Assembly: GCA_020852155.1 (NCBI GenBank)
Contig: JADZBJ010000279.1
Coordinates: 1 to 9,372 of the forward strand
DNA from: Saprospiraceae bacterium
GTDB lineage: Bacteria; Bacteroidota; Bacteroidia; Chitinophagales; Saprospiraceae
Length of the DNA: 9,372 bases
Direction of reading: 5' to 3'
Shown here: positions 7,401 through 9,372 of the stretch, in pieces
Layout: each line of letters begins with the position of its first letter
Numbering within the stretch: position 1 is the stretch's first letter
Made by a program: the position numbers and the translations under genes
Notes under the pieces: model-generated
The model's input: only the letters and a program-made list of their open reading frames with translations
What the model was told of the DNA's origin: nothing
Database searches by the model: none

Positions 7401-9372
7401 GACCGGAGTACCGTCCAGTACAGGCGCTTCAGTATCGTCGGTCAGGTTGTACGTAGCAATGGCAGTGCAGGCAGCGCCCGCGCTGACGGTAACGCTGTAA
7501 GTGCCGGCACTCAGGTTGTTAATACTACTGTTTGTCTGGCCCGGCAATGACCATACATACGTGTAGTTATAATTGGCTGGTGTAACGGTCAGGGCTACAG
7601 AGCCGTTAGGCGTGGTACAGGAGGTATTATCTACCAGTACATGGGCGACATTCGGTGAAAACGCATTATCAGAAATATCCATACTGCGGGTTTCTGAGCA
7701 ACCGTTTGACGCTGTTACTGTGACCGTATAAGTATTCGCCAAAACGTTATTAATACTGCTCGTAGTTGCGCCATTTGACCATGAGTAGCTATAGGGCGGA
7801 GCCGCATTACCACCGATATTCAATTGTATTCCGCCATTGGCATATCCGCAAAGAGCTGCTGTAATATCCGGCGTAATCAATGGAGAAGGCGTATTGTCAA
7901 CAATGACAAATGAGGCTTCCGATGTACATGTACCGCCTGCGCTGACTGTTACAGTATAGGTGCCGCCATCCAGACCACTCAAGTCTTCTGTTGTTTTGAG
8001 GGTTGACCAGGCATACTGATACGTTCCGGCAGGGTTGACGGACAGGTCAATAGCGCCATTGATGGGCGTACATGATGTATTGGGCGTTGTGTTACCACTT
8101 ACGGAAAAAGTGATGGCATTATTAGGGACCGTAACGGATGTCGTAGCCGCGCATTGGTTCGCACCTGTGACCGTAACTGTGTAGTTTCCTCCTGAAATAT
8201 TATTCAGGTCTTCTACCATTTGACCTGAATTCCAGGAGTAACTGTAAGGCGCACTATTGCCCGTCACAGACAGGTTAATGCTGCCATTGGCTAATCCGCA
8301 TGTTTCGGGCACCAGCGACTGACTCAATAAAGGGTAGTCGCGCAGGTCTTCGACAACAAACGAAGCAGACGCGGAGCAAGTACCTGTTTTGGTGACGGTC
8401 ACCGTAAATGTCCCGGCCATCAGGTTGATTAGGTCTTCTGTTACGGCGCTGTTTGACCAAACGATCTGATAGCTGCCGGCTGGTGTAATAGTCAGATTAA
8501 CCGAACCATTGGCATTGGCGCAGTTGGTGAGTGGCGAAGCTGCTCCACTGAGCGTGAAATCAGAGCTGTTATTGGCGACATTCATGGTCTGGGTGCTGGT
8601 ACAACCGTTTTGTGCCGTGACTGTGACCGTGTAATTACCTGCCAGAATATTGCTCAAATCTTCATCTGTTGTGCTGTTTGACCAGTTGTATTGATAAGGA
8701 CCAGGCGCGCCGGTTATGGTCAGGTCAATGGCGCCATCGCTTTGGCCACAAATAGCTGCCGTAACGGCCGGTGTAATGACCGGATCGCTGGTATTTTGAT
8801 CAACTACAAAGCTAGCCGTCGAAGAACACGAGTTACCATAGGTTACCGTTACGGTGTAAGTATTTGCGGCGAGGTTGCTCAGGTCTGACATGGTCGAACT
8901 GTTCGACCAGTGATACAGGAATGTGTAGCCGGTAGGTGTAGCCGTCAAATCAATAGCGCCATTGGGTGTTACGCAGGACGTATTGGGCGTAACGGCTCCC
9001 GTAGCAGCGATGGTAATACTGTTGTTTGGCACGGAGGCAACGGCAGTTGCCGTGCACCCGTTGCCGCCAGTAACGGTTACTGTATAAGTGCCCGGCGCCA
9101 GGTTGGAGGCTGTGGCCATGGTCGTGTTATTCGACCACTTGTAGGTGTAGGGCGTTTGTCCTCCGGTGGGTACAGCAGTCGCGCTGCCATTGGCAATTCC
9201 GCAAGTGGCCGCGTTCACCGTAGTACTCAGGTTGGGCGGCACGGCATCGAGTTCTACTTCAAAACTTTCACTACCTGAGCATGTGCCCAGTGTGGCCGTT
9301 ACGGAGTAAATACCCGGCGCCAGGTTACTGACATTTTCAGTGGTGCGTCCGTTTGACCACAAATAGGTATAG
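4413..9372 (-). CDS. C-terminal part of a giant SprB-repeat cell-surface protein with type IX secretion sorting domain (5' end outside window)
   Basis: The frame is open to the right edge, so the start lies outside; about 1,652 residues are visible. An in-frame TTG at 9362 lies inside a repeat (Y-T-Y before L-W-S-N-G) and is not a start. Numbering from that codon: residues 1-961 are thirteen SprB-type repeats (~75 residues, core Y-x-W-S-N ... L-x-x-G-T-Y-T-V-T-V-T ... C); 962-1077 a non-repeat block with several cysteines (DDKLQFVLHT, TYYISAVAGN, GNVLLND); 1078-1403 four Ig-like modules, each opening with a [LM]-x-C motif; 1404-1480 another SprB-like repeat; 1553-1649 a gliding-motility-associated C-terminal domain (APTAIYPGS, LQVFSRWGEMVF, GWDG, ending KGDVTVVR). 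Proteins of this build are exported by the type IX system and stay at or leave the surface as adhesins; SprB itself is the mobile gliding adhesin of Flavobacterium. A specific gliding role here is inference. A strong terminator follows the stop. Confidence 0.93.
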   Translation of the reverse strand, partial: YTYLWSNGRTTENVSNLAPGIYSVTATLGTCSGSESFEVELDAVPPNLSTTVNAATCGIANGSATAVPTGGQTPYTYKWSNNTTMATASNLAPGTYTVTVTGGNGCTATAVASVPNNSITIAATGAVTPNTSCVTPNGAIDLTATPTGYTFLYHWSNSSTMSDLSNLAANTYTVTVTYGNSCSSTASFVVDQNTSDPVITPAVTAAICGQSDGAIDLTITGAPGPYQYNWSNSTTDEDLSNILAGNYTVTVTAQNGCTSTQTMNVANNSSDFTLSGAASPLTNCANANGSVNLTITPAGSYQIVWSNSAVTEDLINLMAGTFTVTVTKTGTCSASASFVVEDLRDYPLLSQSLVPETCGLANGSINLSVTGNSAPYSYSWNSGQMVEDLNNISGGNYTVTVTGANQCAATTSVTVPNNAITFSVSGNTTPNTSCTPINGAIDLSVNPAGTYQYAWSTLKTTEDLSGLDGGTYTVTVSAGGTCTSEASFVIVDNTPSPLITPDITAALCGYANGGIQLNIGGNAAPPYSYSWSNGATTSSINNVLANTYTVTVTASNGCSETRSMDISDNAFSPNVAHVLVDNTSCTTPNGSVALTVTPANYNYTYVWSLPGQTNSSINNLSAGTYSVTVSAGAACTAIATYNLTDDTEAPVLDGTPVNALCSQPTGSVNLEVTGATLPYQYKWSNGATVQDISNLLTGNYTVTVTGANGCQATASFNIGNDSNNFAIVGSVTQQTSCTTPNGAINVTMVPTGSYTFKWSNNATTEDISVLAAGTYTVTVIDATACAISQTFTVGENIVAVNVTGDVTNILCFGEPTGAISVTVNTGTPPYQYNWNPQQGGSPAGLNGVVAGTYRLTVTDFRNCTATALFNITQPATGLSLDCDQSKTVSAPGMVDGEGTVTISGGAAPYDVQWSPGNGNQLDVNAGPYVIPNLGEGSYNVTVTDANGCTRLCGFNIGLVDCNTEIGSMSGTQLSRCGPGCLTSVYNPQGQFLEADDKLQFVLHTGNSNQIVGEIARNSTPSFCFNAATMSFGTTYYISAVAGNADPSGNVLLNDFCTVVSFGTPMVFFEKPVATIATPAVLNCEVQSVPVQGTSTIANSTFDWTTITGQISGSANSATISATEAGLYQVIVTAGICKDTADMTVNDLTNDPQAIVEADPSDVLDCKLDQIILVGQVEGSLNANTVWMLNGQVFTTQNPVPINNPGTYAFVILDTLSRCTDTAQIVINQNLAYPPLGIVTPQELTCSRTTVTLNGSSPFPGIGFRWARISGTDTTIIAQGPIANVTQPGEYFLIGFDLANGCTNIDSVTVTQDIVLPSANAGAGFNMDCFGQVLPLSGSAGGGAALTILWTTQDGAFQSGQQTLTPLITKPGTYLLIVTNTDNGCTDTDDVVIIPNAPMADLAVTQPPCFGDRGRIAISNVVGGAPPVRYSLNDGPFGTQTIYNNLTQGVYTIRLIDSEGCSSTAVATIVEPPLFELSLVPQVTMGIGDEITLEVFPSIPVSDIAWILWTPSDGLSCDTCFKTLASPLRSTRYEVNAANENGCKDRAVVQVLVDTRLNIYAPTAIYPGSAVNSNFTIFTDPKYNLKINKLQVFSRWGEMVFTRENFDPNQPELGWDGSHKGQPMTPAVFVWYAVLTDPGGNEILLKGDVTVVR
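4416..4706 (-). other. CHU_C-type (type B) C-terminal sorting domain of the giant protein
   Basis: The last ~97 residues match the gliding motility-associated C-terminal domain: an N-terminal LNIYAPTAIYPGS segment (the family's 'F-x-P-N-x-F-x-P' start, here with Y-A-P-T), the core strand LQVFSRWGEMVF, WDG at the turn after the variable loop, FVWYAVLTD, and the terminal LKGDVTVVR. In Bacteroidota this domain directs proteins to the type IX secretion system and is larger than the short type A tails. Confidence 0.88.
5154..6131 (-). repeat. Four Ig-like modules (~80 residues each) in the giant protein
   Basis: Residues 1078-1159, 1160-1239, 1240-1322 and 1323-1403 of the visible protein each start with LNC, LDC, LTC or MDC, contain a central Trp (FDW, TVW, FRW, ILW), a PG-x-Y or AG-x-Y turn, and a second cysteine before a D-T/N-I-D pair (ICKDTAD, RCTDTAQ, GCTNIDS, GCTDTDD). 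The pattern is that of PKD/Ig-like beta-sandwich modules with a probable disulfide. They probably act as a stalk between the repeat array and the sorting domain. Confidence 0.8.
6480..9372 (-). repeat. Array of thirteen SprB-type repeats with two-repeat (~150-residue) periodicity
   Basis: Repeats (visible-protein numbering) begin at about residues 1 (partial), 53, 129, 204, 280, 354, 430, 504, 581, 657, 733, 806 and 882. Two classes alternate. One begins [TIL]-C-G-x-x-N/D-G and has an x-P-Y-x-Y-x-W core with a N/Q-G-C end. The other begins S/N-C-x-x-x-N-G, has a T/P-x-x-Y-x-x-x-W core and often ends C-x-x-x-A-S-F-V-V. Together they make five near-regular pairs from 9206 to 6948 (149-153 residues each); the last two repeats are more diverged. 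Repeat variation is protein-level: the units are far from identical in DNA, pointing to old duplication rather than recent slippage. Confidence 0.88.

Noticed and set aside
8910..9278. Plus-strand open frames opposite the SprB repeats (also at 5055, 5416, 6753 and 8691)
   Set aside because: They mirror the repetitive minus-strand coding sequence, have Arg/Ser/Gly-rich translations with no domain, and lack any promoter context.
9360..9362. TTG as a start codon of the giant protein
   Set aside because: The frame continues upstream as Y-T-Y in a typical SprB repeat core, so the codon is an internal Leu and the gene runs off the window.

Overview
The window looks like a chromosomal segment of a Bacteroidota bacterium, most likely a gliding or Saprospiria/Chitinophagia-type lineage. 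The evidence is a giant SprB-repeat cell-surface protein ending in a gliding-motility-associated (CHU_C-type) sorting domain, TAnnTTTG-type promoter elements, a SurA-type chaperone pair with a signal-peptide gene behind it, and the absence of obvious Shine-Dalgarno sites. The lineage below phylum is inference.

All supported genes lie on the minus strand, so they are read from the right edge to the left. (1) 9372-4413 is the C-terminal ~1650 residues of a giant secreted adhesin-like protein: about thirteen SprB-type repeats with a ~150-residue two-repeat periodicity, an unnamed cysteine-containing block, four Ig-like modules, one more SprB-like repeat and a type IX secretion sorting domain. 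A strong intrinsic terminator (4392-4350) follows it. (2) 4270-3045 is a lower-GC two-gene module: an unreported-looking 40-codon ORF whose stop overlaps (ATGA) the start of a 368-residue secreted or membrane protein of unknown function. A candidate Bacteroidota promoter sits just upstream. (3) 3005-2655 is a DUF2200 protein. (4) 2566-1 is an envelope-biogenesis cluster: a SurA-like lipoprotein without a visible parvulin domain, SurA with two parvulin domains, and the N-terminus of a secreted protein that resembles BamA starts. A TAnnTTTG element lies 18 bases before the first start codon of the cluster.

The cluster in (4) fits a shared role in carrying and folding outer-membrane proteins, and the giant protein in (1) would be an export client of the envelope. 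The clearest non-coding structures are two facing arrays of 7-bp repeats around a small hairpin between surA and the last gene (148-278), and a ~10-bp-period repeat just before surA (1677-1712). No RNA gene, CRISPR array or insertion sequence was seen. No gene-free stretch exceeds 300 bases. The longest ones (116-285 and 4271-4412) are described as features.
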